This document shows, one piece after another, positions 1 to 9,571 of a stretch of 64,000 nt of DNA. This DNA is from Cordylochernes scorpioides (taxonomy: Eukaryota > Arthropoda > Arachnida > Pseudoscorpiones > Chernetidae): the NCBI GenBank assembly GCA_030710605.1, contig CP092882.1, positions 16,614,062 to 16,678,061 of the forward strand. The letters are read 5' to 3'. The first letter of the stretch is position 1. Each line of letters opens with the position of its first letter. The translations under genes were made by a program, and so were the position numbers. The notes beneath the pieces were generated by a model. The model had not been told where the DNA came from, did no database searches, and saw only the letters and a program-made list of their open reading frames with translations.

Positions 1-26
1 GTTGTCCTTTACAGGGAAGTTCTACT
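1..26. mobile_element. Right end of a pogo-like MITE, cut by the window edge
   Basis: The first bases match the right terminus of the MITE family that is complete at 1544-1703: a GTCCTTTACAG segment followed by an inverted CAGTAGAAC end. The rest of the copy lies outside the window. Confidence 0.6.
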
Positions 27-711
27 GTGTATTAGGTATTAATAATATTTTGTTTAATCAAAGATTTATATTTATGCATGTATTAGTGTGCATTAAATTT
101 TTGCTTCATAATCCTTTACTCATTACTTTTAAAAATCTAAATGAGAAAGCATATATGGTATGAACTAAAAATACTCCAACCAAATAAAATTTTTAAAAAG
201 GCATTTCCTGATGTTGCTAATGGCTTGCACCATCTATCAGAATAAATATTAACTAATTAAAAATCAAGCCATCAGCAACTTTTAGTTACACAATCAGATG
301 CCTTTTTTTTTTTTTATCCAATTGATTTCAGTTACAATTTCACTTAATTTTTCTACTATGTACTAAGTGCAATTCTCAACCTACAACGCCAAAACACATT
401 ATTGGCTGTATTGACTCATCTATTGATGAGCTCTACTCATCCCCGGCAGACACCATCAAAAGTCTCAAGCTTTACAAGCTAGATACCTTCATATGATTGA
501 GTGGAGATAAGAAAGAAAAAGACAATTTCACTTATGTACTATTTTTCAAAATAAATTTACCAAAATCCTGTAATGTAGTGTTAGCATTTAGCCCTAGCTG
601 AAAACATGGCTACAGACAAACCCTGCTATAACATCATCACTTAAAAGAATTTATGTCATTATATCCTAGTTTAAATAATTGGGGCTTAAAACTTGGGATT
701 TTATGATGTTA
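27..711. other. AT-rich intergenic stretch, nothing recognised
   Basis: I see no gene, RNA or clear repeat boundary here, only AT-rich sequence with T-runs. Confidence 0.5.
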
Positions 712-1136
712 CAGTAGAACCTCCCTTTAGCGGACACCTCTTTACAAATGATCTTTCCAGCTGGTCTCGAGGACATCACCATCTCCTCAGCGACGAAGTA
801 CGCGATCTACGTATTCTTCGTAGATTGCGAAATGCGTGGTGTCGCTGGAGACCCACTGGTGATTCTCCACCACTCTGCAGCGCTGGCAGAGGCCCCATAT
901 TCATTGTTCCAAGTGTATATAATCCATATTATCTTTTTTTTTAATAGTGCACTTTGCATGTATTGACAAGATGTCAATAAAATTATTTTAATTGACAAAA
1001 TTGTCTTTACAAATGACAGTTTTCATTTGCAAAATTACCATTTTTACTATTTAGCAACTCCCCGATAAGAGGACACCTCTCCCTAAAGGACACTTTGGCT
1101 CTGAAATTAGATGTCCTTTACAGAGAGGTTGTACTG
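712..1136. mobile_element. Pogo/Tigger-like MITE, split by a retroposon
   Basis: It starts CAGTAGAACCTCCCTTTAG and ends in the inverted motif GAGGTTGTACTG, flanked by TA on both sides, as expected for pogo/Tigger-type elements. No transposase is encoded. The inner body (GGACACCTC, AAAATTACCATTTTTACT) is shared with the copies at 1544, 3578, 4300 and 33953. A 253-bp retroposon sits inside it at 752-1004. Confidence 0.75.
752..1004 (+). mobile_element. Short 3' fragment of a non-LTR retroposon with 12-bp target duplication
   Basis: The 12-bp string CTTTACAAATGA occurs immediately before (740-751) and after (1005-1016) this segment, inside the older MITE. The inserted DNA is GC-richer, has a 72-codon open stretch, and ends with a tail built around GTCAATAAAATTATTTTAAT. 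A closely similar tail follows the proline-rich ORF at 12795-12870, so both probably belong to one retrotransposon family. Only a 3' part is present, as in 5'-truncated target-primed insertions. Confidence 0.65.
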
Positions 1137-1207
1137 TATAACTAAGTTTTTGGTATAACAACAATTAAAACAATTAGGGTTGAAAAAACTTAGCTTTATA
1201 AATACTT

Positions 1208-1419
1208 TAAAGAAAATAAGACCTAATCCAAATAATTTATTAGTGTGTGACGTTTGGGCAACAACATTGTCACCATCATCAGACAAAAGAATAAAGATTT
1301 TATTCTTTTGTCTGATGATGGTGACAATGTTGTTGCCAAAACGTCACACACTAATAAATTATTTGGATTAGGTCTTATTTTCTTTTATTATAATCTATTA
1401 TCCAAATTGTGCTTTATCA
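1208..1419 (+). mobile_element. Hairpin element, copy 1 (near-perfect palindrome, 13-bp target duplication)
   Basis: Two arms of about 86 bp (1210-1295 and 1299-1385) are reverse complements with essentially one mismatch and a 3-base loop. The right arm is followed by a unique tail ending CAAATTGTGCTTTATCA. The 13-bp string TTTATAAATACTT flanks the unit at 1195-1207 and 1420-1432. No coding capacity. Further copies: 3056, 3679, 25310, 33552 and 37025. Confidence 0.8.
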
Positions 1420-1543
1420 TTTATAAATACTTATAATCAAGATATCATAACCAAGTTTTCATTATTAAAGAGGTTGCAATAAATGAGATGCCATTGTAGG
1501 TATCAATCATGAATAGAAAGAATTTTTATTTTTTTTCTGAATA

Positions 1544-1703
1544 CAGTAGAACCTCCCTGTAAAGGACACCTAATTGCAGGGCCAAAGTGTCTTTTAGGGA
1601 GAGGTGTCCTTTTATCGGAGAGTTGCTAAATAGTAAAAATGGTAATTTGGCAAATGAAAACTGTCCTTTGTAGAGAGGTGTCCGCTAAAGGAAGGTTCTA
1701 CTG
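1544..1703. mobile_element. Pogo-like MITE, complete 160-bp copy
   Basis: TA-flanked, with inverted ends CAGTAGAACCTCC / GGTTCTACTG and inner inverted segments (AAGGACACCTAATTGCAG, GAGAGGTGTCC). It is the simplest full copy of the family and shows the unit has no coding capacity. Confidence 0.8.
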
Positions 1704-3043
1704 TATATGCTTTTTTTTTTAATGTGAAAAAAGTATTTTTACTGGCCTAAACTACCCATTTATTGATTTTTTTAGGAAATCTCTTTGTTTTTGTTTCACA
1801 TCAAAGTATAGGAAGTCTCTAACACCAGCCTTTAATATAAATATACCTTACTTGTGACTGGAGGTGTGCTAATGGATTGTGTTGGCTCTAACACCAGCCT
1901 TTTACTCATTACTGTACAGCCTGTACCACATTAATGAGATCCAATAGTCTGAAACACAGTTTTTCTTGATTTATTAAGAAAATGTGTTATCCAAAATTCT
2001 TTATCAACAGCATTACATTATATACTGGGAGATAAACAAAATCCATTCTTATAATGCATTTTTAAATGGTGAAATACCTCTTTTGGTATATGAAAACCAT
2101 CCCCAAGAAACTTTATGTTATGCTCTGGTGAGAAAATTGGCCCTGCCACTTCAAAAAAGTCGATGGACGAATAGTTAAAACCCTCGATTCCTGACAGCCA
2201 TGAACCAGGATCAAATCCTGCATTGTACACTTTTGTGAAGAACCTGTTCATATTTCTCAATGTAAATAACATAATCTAGGTTGCTCTTTTTGAGCAGTAC
2301 TTAATAAAAGTTATTTTGGAGCTGGACATACATTCTTTCTCAAAGATGACAATGTAAGTAAATAAAACTTTTCTCATTAGGTCCTTTTGAATAATATAAC
2401 GATGGCCTACTTGAAGAATAGCCCATCATACGAACTGGTTTTTAACAACTGCCAGTCATGAGCTTTGTTAAAAATGCAATTCAAAACAATTTTTTTTTGG
2501 TTCAGTTCCAAAATCACTTTATTAGGTACCGCTCAAAAATAGTAACCTAGTTTATGATAATTGCAACAATGAATATTATGTGAAGAGTATTCACATATTA
2601 AATAAAATGTTAACCCGGGATTCAATCCTGGTTCATTTTGGAACTGTTGGAGGGGAACTGCCACTTCAGCTTAAACACATTTTTGGTAAATTCAATTGAT
2701 TTGATAACACTCCTTTTGAACCTGTAATGATGAGGGCAATAAATAGAAATTTGTTTCCTTTTTTATTGCAAGTAAAATTATAGACTCAGTGAATAGAAGC
2801 AATGTATTAATCTTCTTTCTTTTCTCCACTCAATCATATTAGGGTATCAAGTTGTGACCCTTTATGGTGTCTGTTTGACAACCATCATGACTGGGTGAAG
2901 TAGAATGCATCTGCCTTTGTCATTAAAACTGGGAGCACTACTCAGTGGCAGGCCACCGACTTAGCTCCAAACAATGTATTAATAAGTCACTTTAATGTTA
3001 CAATTTTAGATAGCGCCAATATTCTATTTTTGAGCTTCCAAGA
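1704..3043. other. AT-rich intergenic stretch
   Basis: No gene or RNA recognised. Short open frames here (for example near 2018-2272) lack codon bias or any familiar motif. Confidence 0.45.
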
Positions 3044-3055
3044 AGGAGAAATATT

Positions 3056-3245
3056 AAACACAAGGTAATAAGACAAAATCTAAATAAATAAAGAGTGTGT
3101 AACCTTTTGGTAACAGCGTTGTTACCATTGAATGACTGAAGATAGTAACAACGCTATTACCGAAACGTCACATACTATTTATTTATTTGGATTTGGGTTT
3201 TATTACCTTTTGTTTATAATCTATAATCCAAATTGTGCCTTATCA
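3056..3245 (+). mobile_element. Hairpin element, copy 2 (older, 12-bp target duplication)
   Basis: Same architecture as copy 1: left arm from AACACAAGG, right arm to CCTTTTGTTT, then the tail CCAAATTGTGCCTTATCA. The 12-bp AGGAGAAATATT flanks it at 3044-3055 and 3246-3257. The arms have several mismatches but share copy-specific bases (AAATAAATA in both arms). Confidence 0.75.
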
Positions 3246-3387
3246 AGGAGAAATATTGTTTTGATCAGATCACTCATTAGGCAATAAGGAAGCGGAGTTA
3301 CAATCACCTCTAACTGAAGGAAAAATTTCATTTCCTGATTGGCTAACAAAAGTACATGTCAGAATGGCCTCGTGCCAGCTGTACAGC

Positions 3388-3497
3388 TCTTTAAAGGACA
3401 ACACCTAATTTCAGAACCATAGTATCCTTTAGTGATGTGTCCTCTTACCACAGCTTATTAGTAAAAATGGTAATTTTGGTAATGAAAACTGTCTTAT
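3388..3497. mobile_element. Decayed pogo-like MITE fragment
   Basis: The body motifs of the 1544 family (AAAGGACA, ACACCTAATTTCAGA, GTAAAAATGGTAATTTTGG) are present, but the terminal repeats are eroded. Confidence 0.5.
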
Positions 3498-3501
3498 TGT
3501 G

Positions 3502-3556
3502 CGATAAGGTACAATTTGAGTATTAATTAGAAATAAAAGGTAATAGGAGACCAAAT
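3502..3556 (-). mobile_element. Hairpin element, short truncated copy
   Basis: GCGATAAGGTACAATTTGAG followed by AAGGTAATAGGAGACC matches only the tail and arm start of the hairpin family, in minus orientation. Confidence 0.5.
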
Positions 3557-3577
3557 AATAATATTATTTTAATAATA

Positions 3578-3925
3578 CAGTAAAACCTCTCTGTAAAAGG
3601 ACACCTAGTTGCAGAGAAAAAATATCCTTTATGAAGAGGTATCCTTTTACTGGAGAGTTGTTAAATAGTAAAAATGGTACAAGTAAATAAGACCTAATCC
3701 AAACAATTTAATAGTGTGTGACATTTCGGCAACAGCATTGTTACCATCTAGCATCATCATGTCACACACTATTAAATTATTTGGATTAGGTCTTATTTAC
3801 TTGTATTCTAATCTATAATCCAAATTGTGCTTTATCATAGTAAAAATGGTCTTTTTGACAATGAAAACTGTCCTTTATAGAGAGGTGTCCTCTATCCAAA
3901 GTGTCCTCTCATGGAGGTTTTACAG
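3578..3925. mobile_element. Pogo-like MITE interrupted by a hairpin element
   Basis: It begins CAGTAAAACCTCTCTG after TA and ends GAGGTTTTACAG before TA. The body repeats motifs of the 1544 copy. The hairpin copy at 3679-3837 lies inside it, so the MITE is older. Confidence 0.7.
3679..3837 (+). mobile_element. Hairpin element, copy 3 (inside a MITE, 13-bp target duplication)
   Basis: Left arm ACAAGTAAATAAGACC and right arm GGTCTTATTTACTTGT are perfect complements. The loop region is shortened. The tail ends TGTGCTTTATCA. TAGTAAAAATGGT flanks it at 3666-3678 and 3838-3850. Because the target is MITE sequence, the duplication is unambiguous. Confidence 0.75.
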
Positions 3926-4085
3926 TATTTTTAATAATATAGAATGTTTGGGGGGGGGGTGGAAGTTATGATTTACTTTAACAAATACTTTATTGCAACA
4001 TTTCAGCAACCTGCTGTTATCCATACTCAAGAAATTATATTTTGATGAAGCTTATTTGATGCCAAGTTTTGAATGGAATCAATAC

Positions 4086-4253
4086 CAACCCCACCAGCGA
4101 GTGCAAGTAACCAAACGGGGCTCTGGCACATTTGTAAGTGCAAAATCGAACTGCTTTTTACATGTGTAGACATGTGGTGCACTTACAGTAAAAGCAGTCG
4201 CCTTCTACCCACCATGATTATCATGGCCTGTACCACGTGTACTAGGGATAAGC
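4086..4253 (+). repeat. Dispersed ~165-bp repeat with interleaved complementary segments, copy 1
   Basis: It begins AACCCCACCAGCGAGTGC and ends near ACTAGGGATAAG plus an A-rich run. Segment GTAAGTGC (4134-4141) is complementary to GCACTTAC (4179-4186). AACTGCTTTT (4149-4158) is complementary to AAAAGCAGT (4190-4198). The order 1-2-1'-2' is that of an H-type pseudoknot. Other copies: 5193-5360, 33766-33935 and 39332-39485 (minus). It may be an unrecognised SINE; no certain pol III A/B boxes seen. Confidence 0.6.
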
Positions 4254-4299
4254 AAAAAAAAAAAAAAGAGCACATCAATAATGAAACTGGAATATAGTA

Positions 4300-4591
4300 C
4301 AGTAGAACCTCCTTGAAAGGACATTCTCGCTAAAGGACATCTCACTACAAAGGACAGTTTTCATCTGCAAAATTACCATTTTTACTCTCCGGTAAGAGGA
4401 CATCTCTCCACAAAGGACAGTTTTCATCTGCAAAATTACCATTTTTTACTCTCCGGTAAGAGGACATCTCTCCACAAAGGACAGTTTTCATCTGAAAAAT
4501 TACCATTTTTTACTCTCCGGTAAGAGGACATCTCTCTCTAAAGGACACTTTGGCTTTGCAAATAGGTGTCCTTTACAGAGAGGTTCAACTG
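4300..4591. mobile_element. Pogo-like MITE with internal ~64-bp tandem repeats
   Basis: TA-flanked ends CAGTAGAACCTCC and AGGTTCAACTG. A unit beginning ACATCTC and containing GACAGTTTTCATCTG recurs at about 4337, 4400, 4464 and 4528, so the centre has been tandemly amplified. Confidence 0.7.
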
Positions 4592-4769
4592 TATTAAAAA
4601 TGTTGAAGTATAAATATTTTTAATTTTATTTTAGAGGCAATCTGCAAAATGGTGTTTTTCATAGAAAGTTTACTTATTAAACCTATGCAGGTTACATAAA
4701 AGATAATGTAAAACACCTATTTTTGTGTTGAAAGAATCAATCATAACTTATCATCACTGACTTACCATG

Positions 4770-4856
4770 ACCATGTCTCTGATGAGAGATCATATCTTTG
4801 AGAGACCGGGGTTGCTGTGTTTTTATGGGGGGTCTTTCATGGGAGACTCTACTGTA
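4770..4856. mobile_element. MITE fragment related to 35100-35389
   Basis: Contains GAGAGACCGGGG and ends CATGGGAGACTCTACTG before TA. This resembles the CATGAGAGACC ends of the fold-back element at 35100. Confidence 0.4.
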
Positions 4857-4866
4857 TATATGCTTC

Positions 4867-5020
4867 AAGCAATTGCTCTTCCGCAAACATGAAGTCTTTT
4901 TTTTATATATAGAACAATTATGATATAGTTGTGGTGCCGCTAATGCACAAAAAACATCACATATTATTATTAATAAAAAAAAAAAAACTACTTGATGTTT
5001 ACGGAAGAGCAATTGCTGGA
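4867..5020. repeat. Short fold-back element
   Basis: AGCAATTGCTCTTCCGCAAA near 4869 is repeated in inverted orientation ending near 5020 (ACGGAAGAGCAATTGCT), giving ~27-bp terminal arms around ~95 bp of AT-rich filler. A likely MITE of unknown superfamily. Confidence 0.55.
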
Positions 5021-5192
5021 AGTATATATTTATAATTATAGTGTAACCTCGTTAATTCAACATGCCAATTTGACACTTTACGTTAATTCCATCATGTTCT
5101 GAAGTCCCGACCTCCGGCCTATCAAATAACAAACCGTAATTCAACACTATCGATAATACAACACTTCCGATAGTTCGACTAATTTATAATTC

Positions 5193-5360
5193 AACCCCAC
5201 CAGCGAGTGCAAGTAACCAAACGAGGCTCTGGCACATTTGTAAGTGCAAAGTCGAACTGCTTTTCACATGTGTAGACATGTGGTGCGCTTACAGTAAAAG
5301 CAGTCGCTAACTACCCACCATGATTATCATGGCCTGTACCACGTGTACTAGGGAGATAAT
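5193..5360 (+). repeat. Interleaved-complement dispersed repeat, copy 2
   Basis: Same start and body as 4086-4253. The first stem partner reads GCGCTTAC instead of GCACTTAC, which keeps pairing through a G-U. The second pair (AACTGCTTTT / AAAAGCAGT) is unchanged. It ends with an A-rich ATAATAATAAT tail. Confidence 0.6.
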
Positions 5361-5963
5361 TTAAAAAATAATAATAATAATAAATAATTCGAATTTCAAC
5401 AGTTGTTGAAGAAGAAATAAATAGATGTTTTTTGAGCCATTAAAAAAAACATCAAACCATTGATGTAAACTACATTGATTTCTTGGAAGTTGATAGAGAT
5501 GTGCAAGTTGCTGGGACCATTGAAGAAATTGTAAAGGAGGTAATGGGAAAATAAGAAGAAGTAGAGCCAAACAGAAAAGATTTAAACACAAAATCAATAA
5601 CATCTGCAGAAGCAGAGGATGCCTTTAATACAATAGAGCACAAGCCAATAACAAAAGTTTTTCAATTATTTTGTATAAAGGTTATTAAGAGATTGTACAT
5701 AGAGTATCAGCCCGTTGAAGAACAGTATATTTTCTCGAAATCTTGCAAATTCAAAATTAAATAGTTTACATGTACATTAAATAGTTTCTTCCTCTGAAAC
5801 ATATTTTAAATAACAGAGTTTTTATTGTGAACAATAGTTACCCAAAAATTATTTGAAAGAGTAAAAATCAGGTAAAAAGTTTCTTTTAATTTTGAATTTG
5901 CAAGATTTCGAGAAAATACACTGTTCTTCAACAGGCTGATACTCTATGTGCAATTTCTTAATA

Positions 5964-6243
5964 CAACAACAACAACAACAAAAAGCCTTTATTGGCCACT
6001 CGCCCCATACAGGATTCGCCAGTTCACAAGGGATAGGGAGAACACTGAGAGGCCTTTTTCCGGGATATAGTCTTGTGAAATCCAAATATCGCCAACGCTA
6101 TATACCTATTCTTTGATATTTCATCAATCAGTGCCGGAAATGAAGGACAAAGTTGCCCCGTTTTATCATTTAATTTTCGTCTTTCCTCAGACAGAGCAGC
6201 ACAGTCAAATAAGTAATGCAACATCTCCGTTGTTATTCCTGAT
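5964..6243 (-). pseudogene. 3' end of a non-LTR retrotransposon (reverse transcriptase C-terminus)
   Basis: On the minus strand the coding remnant includes HYLFDCAALSEERR, resembling the His/Cys C-terminal tail found in many LINE reverse transcriptases (HLLxxC). It is followed downstream by a TTG-repeat tail (CAACAACAACAACAA on the plus strand near 5965-5980), a typical LINE 3' simple repeat. Only about 66 codons remain. It sits inside the 5039-6816 element. The clade cannot be resolved from so short a piece. Confidence 0.5.
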
Positions 6244-6816
6244 CCACAACAATTTCTTAATAATGTTTATACAAAATAATTGAAAACTTTTATTATTGGC
6301 ATGTGTTCTTGTGTATTAAAGGCATCCTCTGTTTCTGCAGATGTTATTGATTGCATGTTTGCACGGTTGCATGACTTGCATGTTTTTTAAAAATAGACCA
6401 TCTGGAATATATCCTGAATAGGATTTCAGTGCAAAAACAGACATCTATAAAGGAATTTTTCAAAATCTTCATGTTCTCTTTAAATAATATTTTTAAATTT
6501 TCTTTTTATTTTCCATATTTATTTCTTTTCAACTGCTACATATTATTCAATTAGAATATAATATTATTTGTAATTTTACTGTATTTATATTTTGAAAATA
6601 TGTATTAATGCCATTTTGTCCACGATACTAAAAGTTAATCATGAAAATATATAAAAAAGTAAACGCACAATAGTTTCAATTAATATCATTAATTTATATT
6701 ACAAAAAGCTATTTTTAAAAAATAATATTTTACCTAACTTTAATACAACACTTCCTTTAATTCAACCGAAAGCTCTGAGAGATCCCTTGGGATGTTGAAT
6801 TAAAGAGGTTTAACTG

Positions 6817-7691
6817 TATATGTATTTCTACTGACCTCAAAGCTTATGTTCATAGTTCATTTAAAATACCATTTCCAAGAGGTTAGCTTCAGTATTGGTA
6901 TAAGTAATATTACAGCAGTATGGTAGATTAAACTGGCGAAACAACTGGGAGGGTTCACCATTGATGAGCCAGGCTCTCTCATTAATTTATCATTGCAGTA
7001 AGAACATTAGAAATTTGTTTAATTTTTAAAAAAGAAGCATACGCATCTTAAATGGTTTCATTTTCTTAAAACAGATGGTGTACTAATGCATCATATTTGT
7101 ATTAATGAAGATGGTAATTTGAGTGTTTCTATATAAAATGTAAAAATTTTCAGAAAGGGAACTTTTTTTTATTCTTGTCTATTATGTATATATATATATT
7201 TTAACCTTTTGTTAATATCTAAAAGAAATAAATGTGAAAATGAGGAAAGATATGGTAAACCCTGCAACATATGGTATACCCAGAGGTGTCTGGATTAAGA
7301 TTGTTATTCGATACCTCTAATCAAGCATAAAAATTGTATAAGCCATTGTGAGGTTAGATAAGTTTTATATTAGGATAATTTATGATCAGTTCAAGTTAGA
7401 AATTGCAAATCAGCAACCTAATTCAGAGATCTTCCACTTTTTTTTACACTCTATCTAAGAATATCTATACAATTTCCTCAAAATGAAATATATATTTGAA
7501 ATTAAAGAGACAAAGAATAATTATATTACTAAATTTTGTAAAAAATTTTATTTACTACAATTAGAAATTTTAACAAGTTAAAGAACACAAGAATCTAATT
7601 ATAAACAGCACAAAAAATAATCAGAAAAAATTGTAAATAGAAAATATTTACCATGAACTTTTCTGGAACAAAATGACATGATTTAAATCTT
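6817..7691. other. AT-rich intergenic stretch downstream of SPCS3
   Basis: No gene, RNA or repeat boundary recognised. Confidence 0.45.
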
Positions 7692-7697
7692 TTTATT
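7692..7697 (-). promoter_or_regulatory. Probable polyadenylation signal of SPCS3
   Basis: AATAAA on the minus strand about 21 bases past the SPCS3 stop codon, the only canonical hexamer close by. The implied 3' UTR is very short. Confidence 0.5.
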
Positions 7698-7718
7698 TAG
7701 TCAATTGAAGTCAATGAT

Positions 7719-8258
7719 TTAAATCCTTTTGGTCGAGTAATCCATTGGAAAGCTTACGCGGTGACTTCCATCAGCATAGATATTGGGAAGAATTCCTGCA
7801 TTAGGTATAACATTCCAAGAAAGAGTGAGGGTGACATTCTGGTTTCCCTTGAGACCATTTCCATCATCCCAGAAATAATACTTGGGGTTCACATTTCTTA
7901 GATTTAGTGAAGCCTGTTGTCCACGTTCAATTATTCGGTCCCATATGACAACTTGGTTCAAGACATTTTTGGAAGTTTCATATTCGGCAGTCAAGTAGAG
8001 GAATAATTGTTTTACATTCCAGTTGAAAAGGTGGTTTAAATCCGCCTTTAGGTTGAATGTAAAGTATCCAAGATCATTCTTTTCTTTTGCGGCACTATAA
8101 TCTGGTACATTCTTTACAACAATTTTATCGGCTGTTAAGATAATATTTGATTTATACTGTACAAATCCAGTAGATAAAAAGCATAGAAATGTTAAAGCAG
8201 CAAGGGCACTAAGTGTAAATGCAAAGAGTGAATTTGCTCTAGATAATAACGTATTCAT
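7719..8258 (-). CDS. SPCS3: Signal peptidase complex subunit 3
   Basis: A 179-residue protein recognised as the SPCS3/SPC22-23 subunit of the ER signal peptidase complex, which removes signal peptides from secretory and membrane proteins as they enter the ER lumen. Visible hallmarks: start MNTLLSRANSLFAF, one hydrophobic membrane segment at about residues 12-34, then the lumenal domain with FNWNVKQLFLYL, LNQVVIWD, and the near-invariant block DDGNGLKGNQNVTLTLSWN followed by VIPNAGILP. Length matches the family (about 180 residues). The ATG at 8256-8258 gives the conserved N-terminus, so the start is firm. The reading frame is uninterrupted: no introns. No frame damage, so it looks functional; a retrocopy cannot be excluded, but no poly(A) tail or flanking duplication was seen. 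Confidence 0.93.
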   Translation of the reverse strand: MNTLLSRANSLFAFTLSALAALTFLCFLSTGFVQYKSNIILTADKIVVKNVPDYSAAKEKNDLGYFTFNLKADLNHLFNWNVKQLFLYLTAEYETSKNVLNQVVIWDRIIERGQQASLNLRNVNPKYYFWDDGNGLKGNQNVTLTLSWNVIPNAGILPNIYADGSHRVSFPMDYSTKRI

Positions 8259-8868
8259 TCTTTAATGTAAACGTACATGAAAACAAGCCGAAACAATATA
8301 AAAAAACAAGCATTGGTGACGTGTGTAAGCAAGGTTGCGGGATACTTTTTAAAGTTCAAAGATTAATTTATTTGATATTTAAAAATTGTACTTTGTATTC
8401 TAATATTATTTTATTTTTGAAATTAAGAAAAATTTCAATATTTACATTTAACTTGCTTATCAATTAAAAACCTGCGAAATATGAGTATTTCCATATAAAA
8501 TATTTTTAAATTATTAAAATAAAATCAATCTTTTTTTTTTCATATGGCATCTTGATTGATATCATTACTATATTCTCTCCAAATGTATAGTCTGATAAAT
8601 ACGTTCGTCCAATAATCAAAAAGTAATTAAAAATTGAGAACAAAATAATATGACCAAAATGCTGTGTAGCATATAATTTTAACCTTATAGCTATGCAAGC
8701 TCTCCATATATAACTTCCCAAATTGTAACACACTATTATAATAATTTAATTTTTTAATACACACAAGTCTGTTTTAACCACAATAATTTTCTTTCTTTCT
8801 CAACGCTGCTTTCCGTTGAATCTGCTGGTTAAAAAATGTTTTAGGTATAAATTTAAAAAATATATTTT
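8259..8868. other. AT-rich upstream region of SPCS3
   Basis: Presumably contains the SPCS3 promoter. A TGACGTGTG motif near 8314-8322 resembles a CRE-type site, but this is a weak inference. Nothing else recognised. Confidence 0.35.
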
Positions 8869-9200
8869 ACTAGACGAATGGCCCCAGGGTGCGTATATAT
8901 TTTAAAAATGTTTTAATTAAAATACTATTCGTTACAAATATAAATTGGCGCCGTGATGTCTCTCTTGTGAAACGTCCCGCCCCAAACTGTGTGTGTCTTG
9001 AAAATATAAAAATAAAAATGTGAACGGAAAAATATGTCCAGGGTAGCCTAGTGGTCATGGCATCTGCCTGGTAAGCGGAAGGTCGTGGGTTCGATTCCCA
9101 TCCTTTGACACTTTTTTTATTTTATCCATTCTGACCAAAATCTATCCGTGAACTTCACACAGAGAGAATAAGGCAATTATATAAGTAGATAATCCAAATT
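8869..9200 (+). mobile_element. tRNA-bearing short retroposon, copy a
   Basis: It starts ACTAGACGAATGGCC and ends AGAATAAGGCA...TATATAAGTAGAT, the start and end shared by copies at 9372, 35408 and 54957. It contains the block GGCGCCGTG...GTGAAACGTCCCGC and a tRNA-Thr-like module at 9037-9109. It looks like a SINE or a tail-bearing non-autonomous LINE derivative; the partner LINE is not identified. Confidence 0.6.
9037..9109 (+). tRNA. tRNA-Thr(GGT)-like module inside a short retroposon
   Basis: A cloverleaf can be drawn: acceptor TCCAGGG/CCTTTGA (mismatched), D-stem GCC/GGC, anticodon stem TCTGC/GCGGA with loop CTGGTAA (anticodon GGT), T-arm GTGGG-TTCGATT-CCCAT. The acceptor mismatches and the repeated retroposon context make it a tRNA-derived SINE module rather than a working gene. 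Confidence 0.6.
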
Positions 9201-9371
9201 GTGCCTTATCACACACTATTTTTTTATTTGGCCTTATTACCTTGTGTTTATAATCTATGACGTAATGCCGGCGGCGCGCGCCCGTTGGCTGCCGGCGAGC
9301 ACGTGACCTCCCTGTGCGCGCGCATCCGTGACAGAACCGGCCGGCCCATGACGCGTGACTATATATATATA
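9201..9371. repeat. Linker of a duplicated block (8869-9371 / 9372-9930)
   Basis: After each tRNA-bearing copy comes the same linker: a hairpin-family tail (AATCCAAATTGTGCCTTATC), a GC-rich GCCGGCGGCGCGCGCC segment and CATCCGTGACAGAACC. The whole ~500-560 bp block is therefore present twice in tandem. Confidence 0.65.
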
Positions 9372-9386
9372 ACTAGACGAATGGCC

Positions 9387-9412
9387 GGGGGGGGGGGGGG
9401 GGGGGGGGGGGG
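9387..9412 (+). repeat. Homopolymer of 26 G
   Basis: An uninterrupted G run replaces the GGG-rich start of the retroposon body. It could form a G-quadruplex, or its length may be uncertain in the assembly. Confidence 0.9.
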
Positions 9413-9571
9413 TTTTACCCGAGTGCGTATATATTTTTAAAATGTTTTAATTAAAATACTATTTGTTACAATTAAAAATTGGCGCCGTGGATGTCTCTCT
9501 TGTGAAACGTCCCGCCCCAAACTGTGTGTGTCTTGAAAATATAAAAATAAAAATGTGAACGGAAAAATATG

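Larger units (their letters stand above)
5039..6816. mobile_element. Pogo/Tigger-like element, 1.8 kb, no transposase
   Basis: The left end reads AGTGTAACCTCGTTAATTCA and the right end GAATTAAAGAGGTTTAACTG, both next to TA. Segments near 5600-5702 (GCAGAGGATGCCTTTAATAC) recur inverted at 6243-6350, so part of the interior is an inverted duplication. Two later insertions lie inside: a dispersed-repeat copy (5193-5360) and a LINE 3' end (5964-6243). No intact reading frame. Confidence 0.6.

Noticed and set aside
9037..9109. Functional tRNA-Thr gene
   Set aside because: Acceptor stem mismatches and repeated copies inside a retroposon point to a SINE module.
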